NCBI RefSeq assembly: GCF_009184395.1
Contig: NZ_WEIC01000001.1
Location: 1,010,047 to 1,074,046 of the forward strand
DNA: 64,000 bases
Direction: 5' to 3'
DNA from: Amylibacter sp. SFDW26
Lineage (GTDB): Bacteria; Pseudomonadota; Alphaproteobacteria; Rhodobacterales; Rhodobacteraceae
The translations under genes and the position numbers were made by a program. Every line of letters begins with the position of its first letter. The stretch's first letter is position 1. Positions 1 through 8,672 of this stretch are shown here, one piece after another. The notes below the pieces were generated by a model that searched no databases, was not told the DNA's origin, and worked only from the letters and a program-made list of their open reading frames with translations.

Positions 1-1
1 T

Positions 2-397
2 GACCAAGGTATGAGCACAACGCTTATTTCTGGTGATGCTCTTGTGACAGATGAATATTGGTCCATCACAGGTGAAGCTGGTGCTGGTACACTGATGACA
101 TTCTCACCAGACCCTCGCAAAGCTGAAACAGCTAAAGACATCATTGCAGCCCTAGAAGCAGATGGTAAAACAACTGAAGGTTACGTTGTTTACACATATG
201 CTGCTATCCAAGCATGGGCAGCTGCTGCAGAAACTGCAGGCTCAGTAGACTACGACCCAATGGTTGCTGCATTGAATGCAGGTAATTTCTCTACTGCTCT
301 TGGTGATCTTTCATTCGACGACAAAGGTGATGTATCTCTACCAGGTTACGTTTTCTATGAATGGAAAGACGGTAAATACGATTACCTTACAAAATAA
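2..397 (+). CDS. Branched-chain amino acid ABC transporter substrate-binding protein, C-terminal part
   Basis: This is the last 131 codons of a periplasmic type-1 binding protein of the LivJ/LivK kind; the reading frame is already open at base 2, so the start lies before the window. The visible part has the usual closing segment of this family: a stretch with Y-A-A-I-Q-A-W, an AL-x-AG-x-FSTALG segment and a C-terminal 'YVFYEWKDGKY'. The protein would deliver a branched-chain amino acid or a related amide to a Liv-type permease in the inner membrane. It is followed 16 bases later by a strong hairpin terminator, so it is the last gene of its transcript. The ligand cannot be told from this part. 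Confidence 0.8.
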   Translation, partial: DQGMSTTLISGDALVTDEYWSITGEAGAGTLMTFSPDPRKAETAKDIIAALEADGKTTEGYVVYTYAAIQAWAAAAETAGSVDYDPMVAALNAGNFSTALGDLSFDDKGDVSLPGYVFYEWKDGKYDYLTK

Positions 398-413
398 GTT
401 TTAAAGACTTTTA

Positions 414-450
414 ATACCCTGCATAGCCTGTGCCATGCGGGGTATTTTTT
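414..450 (+). terminator. Rho-independent terminator after the binding-protein gene
   Basis: An 11-bp stem (414-424 against 435-445, one G-T pair) is followed by a run of six T (445-450). It ends the plus-strand transcript of the binding-protein gene. The minus-strand pxpC gene ends 16 bases further on. Confidence 0.85.
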
Positions 451-465
451 GACATATAAGAATTC

Positions 466-1476
466 TTAGTCAGGAATAGAAAATATTCCACCAATCAAAT
501 TTTCACCCATTAAACGTTGCTCCAGTGTCCCTCTCGGTTCTGAAATGGCGCTTAGATATTTTTGGGTTTGTTTTGCATATATCCGTGCCGAATCTACAGC
601 TTCTTGTGGAGAGACTGCTTTAAACCGCAGTTGGTCTTTATGGCGTAATTGTACTAACCTATCCATATCGGCAGAAAGTACTGTCGCAATTTTAGGATAC
701 CCACCGGTTGTTTGATGATCTGATAATAGAACCGTTGGCACTCCATCCCCGGCCACTTGCACAGAACCGCGCACAATAGGCTCTGATGGAATCGATAATG
801 CAGCATCTAATGACAAAGTATCACCATTCAGACGGACTCCCATACGGTCGTAATTTTCTGATAAAGTATAAGCTTTTGTTAAAAAACATTCTAACGCTTG
901 ATCTTGAAAGTGCTGATCTTGCGGCCCCATAACCACGCGGGCGGTATTTATAAATTGTAAGTGTTTTGGGCACTGAATCCCCCCATGACGGGCTTCATAA
1001 ACAGATGCATCTTTAATAGTAATTTCTTGCCCAGTTAATATATTGCCACCACCAAAACCAGACATAGAGTGTGTCGCGGTATGCCCCAACCAAGTTGATG
1101 CATCCAGTTGTCCCGAAAATGCCAAATAAGCCCAACTGCCCGTCTGCCCTGCCCGTACCGCCAGCCGTTCACCTTTGTGCAGTGTTATAACGGTCCAAGA
1201 GCTGTATTTTTCCCCAGCATGGTCAATTTTAAAATCTCCGCCAGTAACCGAGACAGTCACCGAACCAGACAGACATTCTAGCATTAACCCACCCAACGAA
1301 ATTTCAATCGCTGAGGTATCAACAGGGTTACCCAACGCAACATTTGCCGCAGCATGTGACAAACGATCCATAGGACCAGAGGCAGGTACACCGTATCGTA
1401 AGTGCCCGAAACGCCCGCCGTCTTGCACCGTTACCAATGGACCTGCAAAACTGACCTTTAAACGCGCATCAGCCAT
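466..1476 (-). CDS. pxpC: 5-oxoprolinase subunit PxpC (biotin-dependent carboxyltransferase/KipA family)
   Basis: 336 aa, the normal length for the KipA/AHS2 family. PxpA, PxpB and PxpC together hydrolyse 5-oxoproline (pyroglutamate) to glutamate with ATP, removing a spontaneous glutamine breakdown product. The N-terminal half has the family pattern VQDGGRFGHLRYGVPASGPMD (positions 17 onward), and a 'LLSDHQTTGGYPKIATV' segment lies near residue 250; both are typical of KipA proteins. It overlaps pxpB by 8 bases and is the last gene of a pxpA-pxpB-pxpC operon. Function is inferred from family and operon order, which is strongly conserved in bacteria. Confidence 0.9.
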   Translation of the reverse strand: MADARLKVSFAGPLVTVQDGGRFGHLRYGVPASGPMDRLSHAAANVALGNPVDTSAIEISLGGLMLECLSGSVTVSVTGGDFKIDHAGEKYSSWTVITLHKGERLAVRAGQTGSWAYLAFSGQLDASTWLGHTATHSMSGFGGGNILTGQEITIKDASVYEARHGGIQCPKHLQFINTARVVMGPQDQHFQDQALECFLTKAYTLSENYDRMGVRLNGDTLSLDAALSIPSEPIVRGSVQVAGDGVPTVLLSDHQTTGGYPKIATVLSADMDRLVQLRHKDQLRFKAVSPQEAVDSARIYAKQTQKYLSAISEPRGTLEQRLMGENLIGGIFSIPD

Positions 1477-2158
1477 TTTTCACCCCTTTGGACATTTGTT
1501 CATAGGTTGCAAGATCAATGCGTTTAAATGTAACGCGATCTCCTACATCAAACAAAAATGGCGCATCGGGTTCATTCAACAAAATTTTGGTAGGCGAACG
1601 CCCAATGATCGACCACCCCGTTGGCATCACAATCGTAGATACCAAACATTGCGCGCTGGCAATAATGACACTGCCAGCTGCAACATTGCGCACAGGTGTA
1701 GGTTTACGCGGAACTTGTATCGCATCAGGTACGCCAGCCATATAGGCATAGCCAGGAGCAAACCCATACATGACAATATGATATTCCCCAGCCAAATGCG
1801 CATTAATGACGGCCTCTTTGGTTAAACCGCATGTTTTGGCTACTTCAGTAAGGTCAGGCCCGAAAGCATCATCGTAACAGACATGAACCGTTTTTCGTCC
1901 AGCGGAAACATCCCCTACTTGCACAGTTTCCATTAGTTTACGCAATGCGCACTCTAACTCTTGGTGATCTGTTATAAGGGGATCAAAACGGATCAGAATA
2001 TTCACGAATGCGGGAACTGTTTCACACACACCTTTTAGCTTTGCTTGCATCACAGCCCGATCGAAGGCGACAACCATTTGATTGGCAGCATCACCAATCT
2101 CAGTCGCAAAGCTTATTAGAAGCGCGTAATCAGCGACGGGTTTAAACCTTGGCTCCAT
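1469..2158 (-). CDS. pxpB: 5-oxoprolinase subunit PxpB (KipI family)
   Basis: 229 aa. The KipI/AHS1 family protein is the partner of PxpC in the ATP-dependent 5-oxoprolinase. The stretch 'YGFAPGYAYMAGVP' near residue 135 and the following 'PRKPTPRxxVAAGSV'-like segment are the family hallmark. The start codon overlaps the stop of pxpA in a TAATG arrangement (one shared base), and its own end overlaps pxpC by 8 bases, so the three genes are translationally coupled. In Bacillus the same pair was first described as KipI/KipA, a kinase inhibitor and its antagonist, but with pxpA present the oxoprolinase role is the better reading. Confidence 0.9.
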   Translation of the reverse strand: MEPRFKPVADYALLISFATEIGDAANQMVVAFDRAVMQAKLKGVCETVPAFVNILIRFDPLITDHQELECALRKLMETVQVGDVSAGRKTVHVCYDDAFGPDLTEVAKTCGLTKEAVINAHLAGEYHIVMYGFAPGYAYMAGVPDAIQVPRKPTPVRNVAAGSVIIASAQCLVSTIVMPTGWSIIGRSPTKILLNEPDAPFLFDVGDRVTFKRIDLATYEQMSKGVKNG

Positions 2159-2934
2159 TAAGCTTCTTCGGGTGCAATAAAACTGGTAAGCGTTACACCT
2201 GCCGCCGTTAAACGGTCTTGAATGCGGCGCGTCATAGTGACGGCACCATCACTATCACCATGAACACATATTGAATGCGCGGCCAATGGAATTGGGTCGC
2301 CATCAATAACGGGCATCAAACCAGTTTCCAAAAAAGCAACCAAACGATCGGCTGCTTCATCTGCATCATGGATCATCGCCCCATCTTGCCCTCGTGGAAC
2401 AAGTTGACCATTTGATAAATACCCACGATCCGCAAAAATCTCAGAGTACACTTTTGCACCTGCTGCGCGCCCAGCTTCTTCTAACTGCGTCCCTGAAATC
2501 GCAAGAATGGCCAAATCAGGATTCACTTTCAAAGCGGCTGAGACATAAGCATCAGCAACTTTGCGGTCACGCGCCGCCAAATTCGCCAAAGCACCATGCG
2601 CTTTTACATATTGAACTTTTACGGGCACCAAAGCAGCCACACCCATTAAGGCCCCAATTTGAGCCGCAACCATACGGCCAACTTCATCAGGCTCCATTGG
2701 AATAACACGGCGCCCAAATCCTTCGCGATCATTGTATCCAGGGTGTGCGCCAACAATTACGCCTTTTTCAGCAGCAATTGATAACGTTTGATACATGGTC
2801 TCAGGGTCACTTGCATGGCCACCACAGGCTATGTTGGCACTGTTTACCAGTGACAACATTGTTGCATCGTCCCCCATATGCCAGGGGCCAAAACTCTCTC
2901 CAAGATCAGAATTTAAATCAATCTGATGCGTCAT
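2158..2934 (-). CDS. pxpA: 5-oxoprolinase subunit PxpA (LamB/YcsF family)
   Basis: About 258 aa from the ATG at 2934; an earlier in-frame ATG at 2949 would add five residues (MENTI). The family start 'IDLNSDLGESFG' follows directly, then 'SANIACGGHASDP', 'VGAHPGYND' and 'YVKAHGALAN', all characteristic of the LamB/YcsF fold with its metal-binding His/Asp residues. PxpA is the catalytic subunit that opens the lactam ring of 5-oxoproline with the PxpBC partners. It is the first gene of the operon; the 214 bases to the divergent DUF2235 gene must hold both promoters, but no clear regulator site is visible. Confidence 0.92.
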   Translation of the reverse strand: MTHQIDLNSDLGESFGPWHMGDDATMLSLVNSANIACGGHASDPETMYQTLSIAAEKGVIVGAHPGYNDREGFGRRVIPMEPDEVGRMVAAQIGALMGVAALVPVKVQYVKAHGALANLAARDRKVADAYVSAALKVNPDLAILAISGTQLEEAGRAAGAKVYSEIFADRGYLSNGQLVPRGQDGAMIHDADEAADRLVAFLETGLMPVIDGDPIPLAAHSICVHGDSDGAVTMTRRIQDRLTAAGVTLTSFIAPEEA

Positions 2935-3148
2935 TATAGTATTCTCCAATAGCCCTATTTGGGCATATTAACCTTATATTTAAAATACATTTATTCCCAG
3001 CAACCACAATGAACATCATTGTTTGCAATCAAAACACTCAAAAGAGAAATGGCAGATCGTAACAATCAAACAAGGCTCAATTTTTGCATCTTTTGAATCT
3101 GTGCTAGAATTACGAATTATAGAATCATTTATTATTGTGAAAATAACC

Positions 3149-4555
3149 ATGTCAAAAAATATATTAATACTCTCAGATGGCACGGGCCAAGGCGGCGGCG
3201 TTATCCTGGATGAGAAACGAAGCAATGTATACAAACTTTACCGTGCTACCCGATCAGGGCCTGAAACTTCTATCGCTCCAGACGAACAAATTGCATTTTA
3301 TGATCCTGGGCTGGGTTCTAGTAGAGATAACGAACACATCCGTTTTGGGTTATGGCGGAAAATATATAACGCCTTAGCACAAGCCATGGGGCTGGGTATT
3401 ACACGCAATATAATTGACTGTTATGCCTTCATTATTCAACATTGGCATGAAGGCGATAGAGTCTATCTTTATGGTTTCTCAAGAGGTGCATATACGGCAC
3501 GTTGTGTGGGCGGTGTAATGGCCTATTGCGGCATCCCTACTATGGAAAACAACAAGCCGATCAAAAGAGACGCAAAAACAGCACGGCGTATCGCTGAAGA
3601 AGCCGTTATAAAAGTGTATCAACACGGCGTTGGAAGAAAGCAAGAACGGTTTGCGTTACAAAGAAAGGAACTCGCAGCTGAGTTTCGCAAGAAATATCAG
3701 TCGGAAATTAAGCCCAAGAATGTTGAAAAAGGTTGGTCCAATGCTGTGCCATACTTCATTGGTGTGTGGGATACAGTTGCAGCACTTGGCGCAAGCTTAC
3801 CAAAAATGATTGTCTTAGGTTTGGTTCTAACAGGCTTTGTATTTAGTATGTTCGCGCTCACATATTTTGCATTGGTTTTTTTCGGTTTGTTATCCCCTTC
3901 CATTGGATATCTTAAATGGAGTCTTATAGGAACAAGCATAAGCTTTGTATTAGCCTTAGCATCTTACGCATTTACCCATATTCGTTGCGCACCAGAACTG
4001 TCGACCCCATGGTGGAAAACAATACACAGACGCGCTTGGAAAATGCAGTTTTATGACACATATCTAAACCCACGCGTACAATACGCAAAGCATGCTCTTT
4101 CTATTGATGAAAATAGACACGATTTTAAACGCGTCGAATGGACCGATCACAGTAAATCACACAGGCAAAAAACACAAAACTGGTTCCAACAAATGTGGTT
4201 TCCAGGCGTTCACAGCGACGTTGGTGGAAGTTATCTTGAAACAGAATCTCGTCTTTCTGATATTGCATTAAGCTGGATGGTCAAATGTTCGAAATCTGCA
4301 AAACACCCAGTGTTATTCGATGAGCATTATCTTCGAATGTATCCTGATGCGAAAGGTGTTCAACATGATGAGCGCAAAGGCAAGTTTCCATGGAAGTTTG
4401 GTCTTCGAGACATACCAAATAATGCGGCATTACATCCGAGTGTCATTGAAAGGTTTGAAGCTGGCGCAGTCGTGCATTTTGATGAAGTTACTGAATACAG
4501 ACCAGTAGCTCTCGAAACACATGACGAGGTAAAACACTTTTTCAAAAAGGACTAA
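3149..4555 (+). CDS. DUF2235 alpha/beta-hydrolase with a central membrane hairpin
   Basis: 468 aa from the ATG at 3149, chosen because 'KNILILSDGTGQ' is the usual N-terminus of the family; upstream in-frame codons are AT-rich and family-unlike. DUF2235 proteins are lipase-like alpha/beta hydrolases; members fused to or near type VI secretion are phospholipases (Tle1 group). The nucleophile elbow GFSRG is at residues 109-113 (Ser111), and the conserved WFPGVHSDVGGSY block is near residues 350-362 with the likely catalytic Asp/His. Unlike plain members it has two hydrophobic helices at about residues 220-275, so it is probably bound to the inner membrane. No type VI secretion gene, immunity gene or partner lies nearby. 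Substrate unknown. Confidence 0.75.
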   Translation: MSKNILILSDGTGQGGGVILDEKRSNVYKLYRATRSGPETSIAPDEQIAFYDPGLGSSRDNEHIRFGLWRKIYNALAQAMGLGITRNIIDCYAFIIQHWHEGDRVYLYGFSRGAYTARCVGGVMAYCGIPTMENNKPIKRDAKTARRIAEEAVIKVYQHGVGRKQERFALQRKELAAEFRKKYQSEIKPKNVEKGWSNAVPYFIGVWDTVAALGASLPKMIVLGLVLTGFVFSMFALTYFALVFFGLLSPSIGYLKWSLIGTSISFVLALASYAFTHIRCAPELSTPWWKTIHRRAWKMQFYDTYLNPRVQYAKHALSIDENRHDFKRVEWTDHSKSHRQKTQNWFQQMWFPGVHSDVGGSYLETESRLSDIALSWMVKCSKSAKHPVLFDEHYLRMYPDAKGVQHDERKGKFPWKFGLRDIPNNAALHPSVIERFEAGAVVHFDEVTEYRPVALETHDEVKHFFKKD

Positions 4556-4572
4556 ATAGATATGTAATGAAA

Positions 4573-4662
4573 TGGCGGACAGACAGGGATTCGAACCCTG
4601 GAGACGGTCACCCGCCTACACACTTTCCAGGCGTGCGCCTTCGACCACTCGGCCACCTGTCC
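4573..4662 (-). tRNA. tRNA-Ser (anticodon GGA)
   Basis: 90 nt including an encoded CCA (complement of 4573-4575). On the minus strand the 5' end GGACAGG (4662 downward) pairs with TCTGTCC before the discriminator G. The anticodon loop CTGGAAA (complement of 4624-4630) gives anticodon GGA. A long variable arm lies between the anticodon stem and the T arm (CAGGG TTCGAAT CCCTG), as expected for a class II serine tRNA reading UCC/UCU codons. It sits alone between the DUF2235 gene and the large MscS gene. Confidence 0.97.
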
Positions 4663-4719
4663 GTAGAGGCTCGTTTACACAATGCATTTTAGGCAAGCAA
4701 GGACAAAAAACGCGCTTCA

Positions 4720-7089
4720 TTATTTCTTTGGCTTAGGAACAGCTTTACGTGTAGTTTTTGGTGTCGGTGGCAAGAAATCTTGAGCATTTTTAATACGTAC
4801 TTCCCGTTGTGCAAACGGAATTTCAATGCCCTCTTCCGTAAACCGTTCGACGATTGCATAGTTGAAATCTGAAAGCGTATCCAAAACATTATTCACATCG
4901 CGAATAATTGCACGCAATTCGAAATCCATTGAATCCGCACCGAACCCTTTGAATACCACCCACGGCTTTGGCAGTTTCAATACGTTTGGGTGCTCGGCAG
5001 CAATAGACAGTAACACCTCTTCCACCAAACGTGGGTCCGTACCATAAGCAACACCAACTGGGGCTTTTACGCGCCCCCTAAGATTATCATGTGTCCAGTT
5101 CGTAACCGTACCGGCAATAAGATCCGCATTTGGGATAATAACTGTCGCACGATCAAATGTTTCAATACTTGTAGAGCGCACTGAGATTTTTGAAATGTTC
5201 CCAGAATTACCGCCAACCTCTACCCAGTCTCCAATTTTCACGGGACGTTCGATCAACAAGATAATGCCAGATACAAAATTAGATACAATCGCTTGTAAAC
5301 CAAAACCGATACCAACGGAAAGCGCACCAGCTACAATAGCTAGATTAGACAGATCAAGGCCTGTTGTCATAATCGCAATCAATGCTGATAGGAAAATACC
5401 AATATAACCAAACCCTGTTACAAGTGCGTTCTGCGCACCGCTTTCAATTTTAGTGTTAGGTAAGACTGCCGTACGAAGTGCCGTCTGCATTAAACGCGTA
5501 ATCGTATAACCAATAAAGAATATTGGGATAAAGATCAGAAAATGGGATACCGATATACGGGTATCACCCAATGAAATCCCTTCATTTAAAATGAACCAAA
5601 CGTTCGTCAGGTCACTAACACGTGCCCCCCAAATAAGAGCGAGTAAAGGAACTGCAAAGCAGATCAGAAGAAAAGCGAGTAAAACTTTATAAAGGCCACC
5701 AGATGGTACATCTTCTTGCTGTTTAGAGCTTCTGTGTAAACCAGACAACATTAGGCGGACGAGTAAAATATAGATGAAAAAGAGTGCCGCTATTAAAGCC
5801 AATGTCAGCACCATCGAGAATATCAGGGTCGCACCTGCATTTGAATAGCCAAATGCTGCCAATAACGGGCCACCTAGGCCAGCAATGTAACATGCACCAC
5901 TCAGCAGTCTTGAAATATTTTCGCGTATTCCAGTTTGTTCTTCGCGCGCATTTAAAAGCGTTTGGACTTTTTTAATTTTGCGTCCCAAGCGAAATACACC
6001 GTACCCAAGAAGCACAATAAATGGAAAGCGAATAACGGATAGGATCTCTGTTGGCCATTCAGCCCCTTTAGACAAACCATCAACAAAATAGAAAACAGCC
6101 ATGACAATGCCGATTGCAACAATTGTACGCTGCCCACCAACAACTAGTCCCGCCTCTTCACCTAAATTGTCACCACTATAAATTTTGCCCTGCGGCAGAT
6201 TTCGGGCAAGCCAATTAGCCCCAAAAAAAGACAGCCCCATTATAGGAACTGATCGCATCAATAAATCACCACGTAAGGCAAATAATTCCGCAAGCTCAAT
6301 AGCAGCAACGAGCAACAACAAACCAAACATAGGCAACAAAAAGACAGCCAAAGATGCCAACAATCGTGGCACATCACCAATAGAGCGCAAGCTCTCATCA
6401 TTTGCAGTTTCTAAACCACGCGTCACCCAATTCCGCACAGGAACCATTAGAATAAGACTCAATGCGATTAAGATTAAAATGATAGGTCCGTTTTGTTTTC
6501 GAACTTTGGCTTGCGTTGCACTATCCCACTGTGTCTTAACTTCAGTTCCGATCTCACCGATATATTTTGTAAATGCAGATAATGCATTTGGCCAAAGTTT
6601 AGGATTTAAAGGACTACTATCTAATTGAAGCAAAGCGGTAGTATTACGGGCGCGGATGATTTTATCAATTTCGCTGATTAGGCCACCTGCCCTGCGAAAT
6701 GCTTCTTGAGAAACAATTAAAGGCGCGCGTGCTTCTGCAAGCTGACCGTTTAATTCAGTCCGCCGCGCTGTAACCTGTTCCGTTTCTTGCTGTCCCTCTT
6801 CTGGAACCGCACCTAATACCGCAATTTGTTCTTGAACCGTTGCCACACGACGCGCACGTGCTTCTTGTGATGACAAAGCCTGTGCTCTGTATTTCACCAA
6901 ATCCGAGCGTAAAATTTCTAGTGCTTCTGTTGAAGCTTGACCGTTCGACACAACGCTTTCAGCACGTGAAGCAAGTTCGCGAAACTGTTCAATATCAAAA
7001 GCATTATTAGAGTTTTGTGCAAAAGCCGCACAGGCGATAAAGGCAACCACACCCAATGTAATGGTTAGCCTTTTAAGAAGCCATGTCAT
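4720..7089 (-). CDS. Large MscS-family mechanosensitive channel with DUF3772-type N-terminal domain
   Basis: 789 aa. A Sec signal peptide (residues 1-24, ending A-F-A) is followed by a periplasmic, coiled-coil-rich region of about 150 residues (DUF3772-like), then roughly ten membrane helices between about 200 and 560. The MscS core follows, with the glycine/alanine-rich pore helix (LAIVAGALSVGIGFGLQA) and the beta domain 'ERPVKIGDWVEVG'. The C-terminal tail is lysine-rich. Such channels open on membrane tension to release solutes after osmotic downshock. The gene starts 10 bases after cysK on the same strand, so co-transcription is likely. Gating properties cannot be told from sequence. Confidence 0.85.
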   Translation of the reverse strand: MTWLLKRLTITLGVVAFIACAAFAQNSNNAFDIEQFRELASRAESVVSNGQASTEALEILRSDLVKYRAQALSSQEARARRVATVQEQIAVLGAVPEEGQQETEQVTARRTELNGQLAEARAPLIVSQEAFRRAGGLISEIDKIIRARNTTALLQLDSSPLNPKLWPNALSAFTKYIGEIGTEVKTQWDSATQAKVRKQNGPIILILIALSLILMVPVRNWVTRGLETANDESLRSIGDVPRLLASLAVFLLPMFGLLLLVAAIELAELFALRGDLLMRSVPIMGLSFFGANWLARNLPQGKIYSGDNLGEEAGLVVGGQRTIVAIGIVMAVFYFVDGLSKGAEWPTEILSVIRFPFIVLLGYGVFRLGRKIKKVQTLLNAREEQTGIRENISRLLSGACYIAGLGGPLLAAFGYSNAGATLIFSMVLTLALIAALFFIYILLVRLMLSGLHRSSKQQEDVPSGGLYKVLLAFLLICFAVPLLALIWGARVSDLTNVWFILNEGISLGDTRISVSHFLIFIPIFFIGYTITRLMQTALRTAVLPNTKIESGAQNALVTGFGYIGIFLSALIAIMTTGLDLSNLAIVAGALSVGIGFGLQAIVSNFVSGIILLIERPVKIGDWVEVGGNSGNISKISVRSTSIETFDRATVIIPNADLIAGTVTNWTHDNLRGRVKAPVGVAYGTDPRLVEEVLLSIAAEHPNVLKLPKPWVVFKGFGADSMDFELRAIIRDVNNVLDTLSDFNYAIVERFTEEGIEIPFAQREVRIKNAQDFLPPTPKTTRKAVPKPKK

Positions 7090-7099
7090 ATTTTAGAGC

Positions 7100-8134
7100 C
7101 TATTCAAATACAGACGGAATGTCTGTTTCAGCTTTATCCAACCACTCTGGCACAGGTAAATTCATTGCCTTTAAGAATGTTGGGTTGAAAATTTTAGACT
7201 GGTAACGGTTACCGTAATCACAAAGGATTGTCACAATCTTATGCCCAGGCCCCATCTCTTTGGCCATACGTATAGCACCAGCAATATTTATACCTGTAGA
7301 GCACCCCATGCAAAGACCTTCATCTTGCAGCAGATCAAAAACAATAGGAAGTGCTTCTGAATCAGGGATATTGAAGGGCATATCAACATCCAAACCTTCC
7401 AGATTTGCAGTAATGCGTCCCTGGCCTACACCTTCAGCAATTGAATCTCCTGATGATTGCAACTCGCCATTTTTATAATAATTGAAAAGCGCGGCGCCAT
7501 CTGGATCAGCAATCCCAATTTTAATATTTTTATTCTTTTCACGCAAACCTTTAGCCACACCAGCCAATGTACCTCCGGAGCCAACGGCACAAATAAAGCC
7601 ATCAACTTTGCCGTCTGTTTGCTCCCAAATTTCAGGTGCAGTGCTGACAACATGCGCTTCACGATTGGCTACGTTATCAAATTGGTTTGCCCAAATAGCA
7701 CCGTTAGGTTCTGTCTTTGCAAGTTTTTCTGCCAAACGCGCTGAATATTTCACATAGTTGTTTGGATCTTTATATGGTTTAGCGGGCACTTGCACCAATT
7801 GCGCACCTGCCAAGCGGATCATATCTTTTTTCTCTTGGCTTTGTGTTTCAGGAATAACGATAACCGTCTTAAATCCCATAGAAGCCCCCACCAGCGCCAA
7901 CCCAATACCTGTATTCCCGGCGGTTCCTTCAACAATTGTACCGCCAGGTTGCAACTTACCTGATTTGATCGCATCTTTTATAATTCCCAAGGCAGCGCGA
8001 TCTTTTACGGATTGGCCAGGATTCATAAATTCTGCCTTACCGTAAATATCACAACCAGTTAGTTCCGATGCTTTACGCAAACGGATTAGTGGTGTGTTGC
8101 CTACTGCATTCGGAAGATCGGAATAAACGTTCAT
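7100..8134 (-). CDS. cysK: Cysteine synthase A (O-acetylserine sulfhydrylase)
   Basis: 344 aa PLP enzyme making cysteine from O-acetylserine and sulfide. The PLP lysine is K44 in NPGQSVKDRAALG. The substrate loop is EGTAGNTGIG (TAGNTG at 71-76, in place of the commoner TSGNTG), and the phosphate-binding loop AVGSGGTLAG follows near residue 185. The N-terminus 'NAVGNTPLIRL' is canonical. It lies directly downstream of trgA; in Rhodobacter sphaeroides the trgAB genes and cysK form a known tellurite-resistance locus, so the order here matches established linkage. Cysteine synthase raises tellurite tolerance in several bacteria, but biosynthesis is the basic role. Confidence 0.92.
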   Translation of the reverse strand: MNVYSDLPNAVGNTPLIRLRKASELTGCDIYGKAEFMNPGQSVKDRAALGIIKDAIKSGKLQPGGTIVEGTAGNTGIGLALVGASMGFKTVIVIPETQSQEKKDMIRLAGAQLVQVPAKPYKDPNNYVKYSARLAEKLAKTEPNGAIWANQFDNVANREAHVVSTAPEIWEQTDGKVDGFICAVGSGGTLAGVAKGLREKNKNIKIGIADPDGAALFNYYKNGELQSSGDSIAEGVGQGRITANLEGLDVDMPFNIPDSEALPIVFDLLQDEGLCMGCSTGINIAGAIRMAKEMGPGHKIVTILCDYGNRYQSKIFNPTFLKAMNLPVPEWLDKAETDIPSVFE

Positions 8135-8227
8135 TGCGGGTCCATTTCGTTATTGTTTCCTAATTGATACGCCGCTTAAACGAGAGCATCAACACCCAAT
8201 ACGAGTGGTTTGATGGATGAAACACAA

Positions 8228-8668
8228 TTATGACCAGAAACGATTTGCCAAACCAGCAGCTATACCACTGATACATCCACCTATGACGAGTGCAGCAATA
8301 AGTACTGGATCAGATAAAATCTGTATGTAGTTTAATGATGCATCCATAAAGCTATCAAATACACCCCATATCTTTTTGATGTAAAATCCCTTCAGTCTTT
8401 CAATGACATGCCAAATAGCATGGGCAACAACTGCGACGAACACCAAAGTAATTGTAGCGCGCAACCCAGCAACAATAGACTTTATACCACCATAGGCTGG
8501 CGAAGGACCAAGCGCTTTCCATCCCACAATAAAACCTAAAAATGCATTAGCCGCGTAAAAGTTTACATTACCTTGGAAAACAGCTGTTAATTCGTCATAT
8601 AAATACGCAACTGTGGTAGCTGTTATTGCTAAAAAAACTGCTCCTACTAATTTTGCAGCTGTTGGCAT
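8228..8668 (-). CDS. trgA: TrgA-family membrane protein (tellurite-resistance associated)
   Basis: 146 aa with about four hydrophobic segments (roughly 5-22, 40-57, 67-88 and 118-140). The N-terminus MPTAAKLVGA and the conserved 'IVGWKALGP' stretch are typical of TrgA from Rhodobacterales. In R. sphaeroides trgA contributes to high-level tellurite resistance; its molecular action is not known. An AAGGA ribosome-binding site stands about 9 bases before the ATG. The gene begins only 4 bases after the end of cfa and is followed 93 bases later by cysK, so the three are probably one transcript. The name rests on family resemblance and neighbourhood. Confidence 0.75.
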   Translation of the reverse strand: MPTAAKLVGAVFLAITATTVAYLYDELTAVFQGNVNFYAANAFLGFIVGWKALGPSPAYGGIKSIVAGLRATITLVFVAVVAHAIWHVIERLKGFYIKKIWGVFDSFMDASLNYIQILSDPVLIAALVIGGCISGIAAGLANRFWS

Positions 8669-8672
8669 ATAT

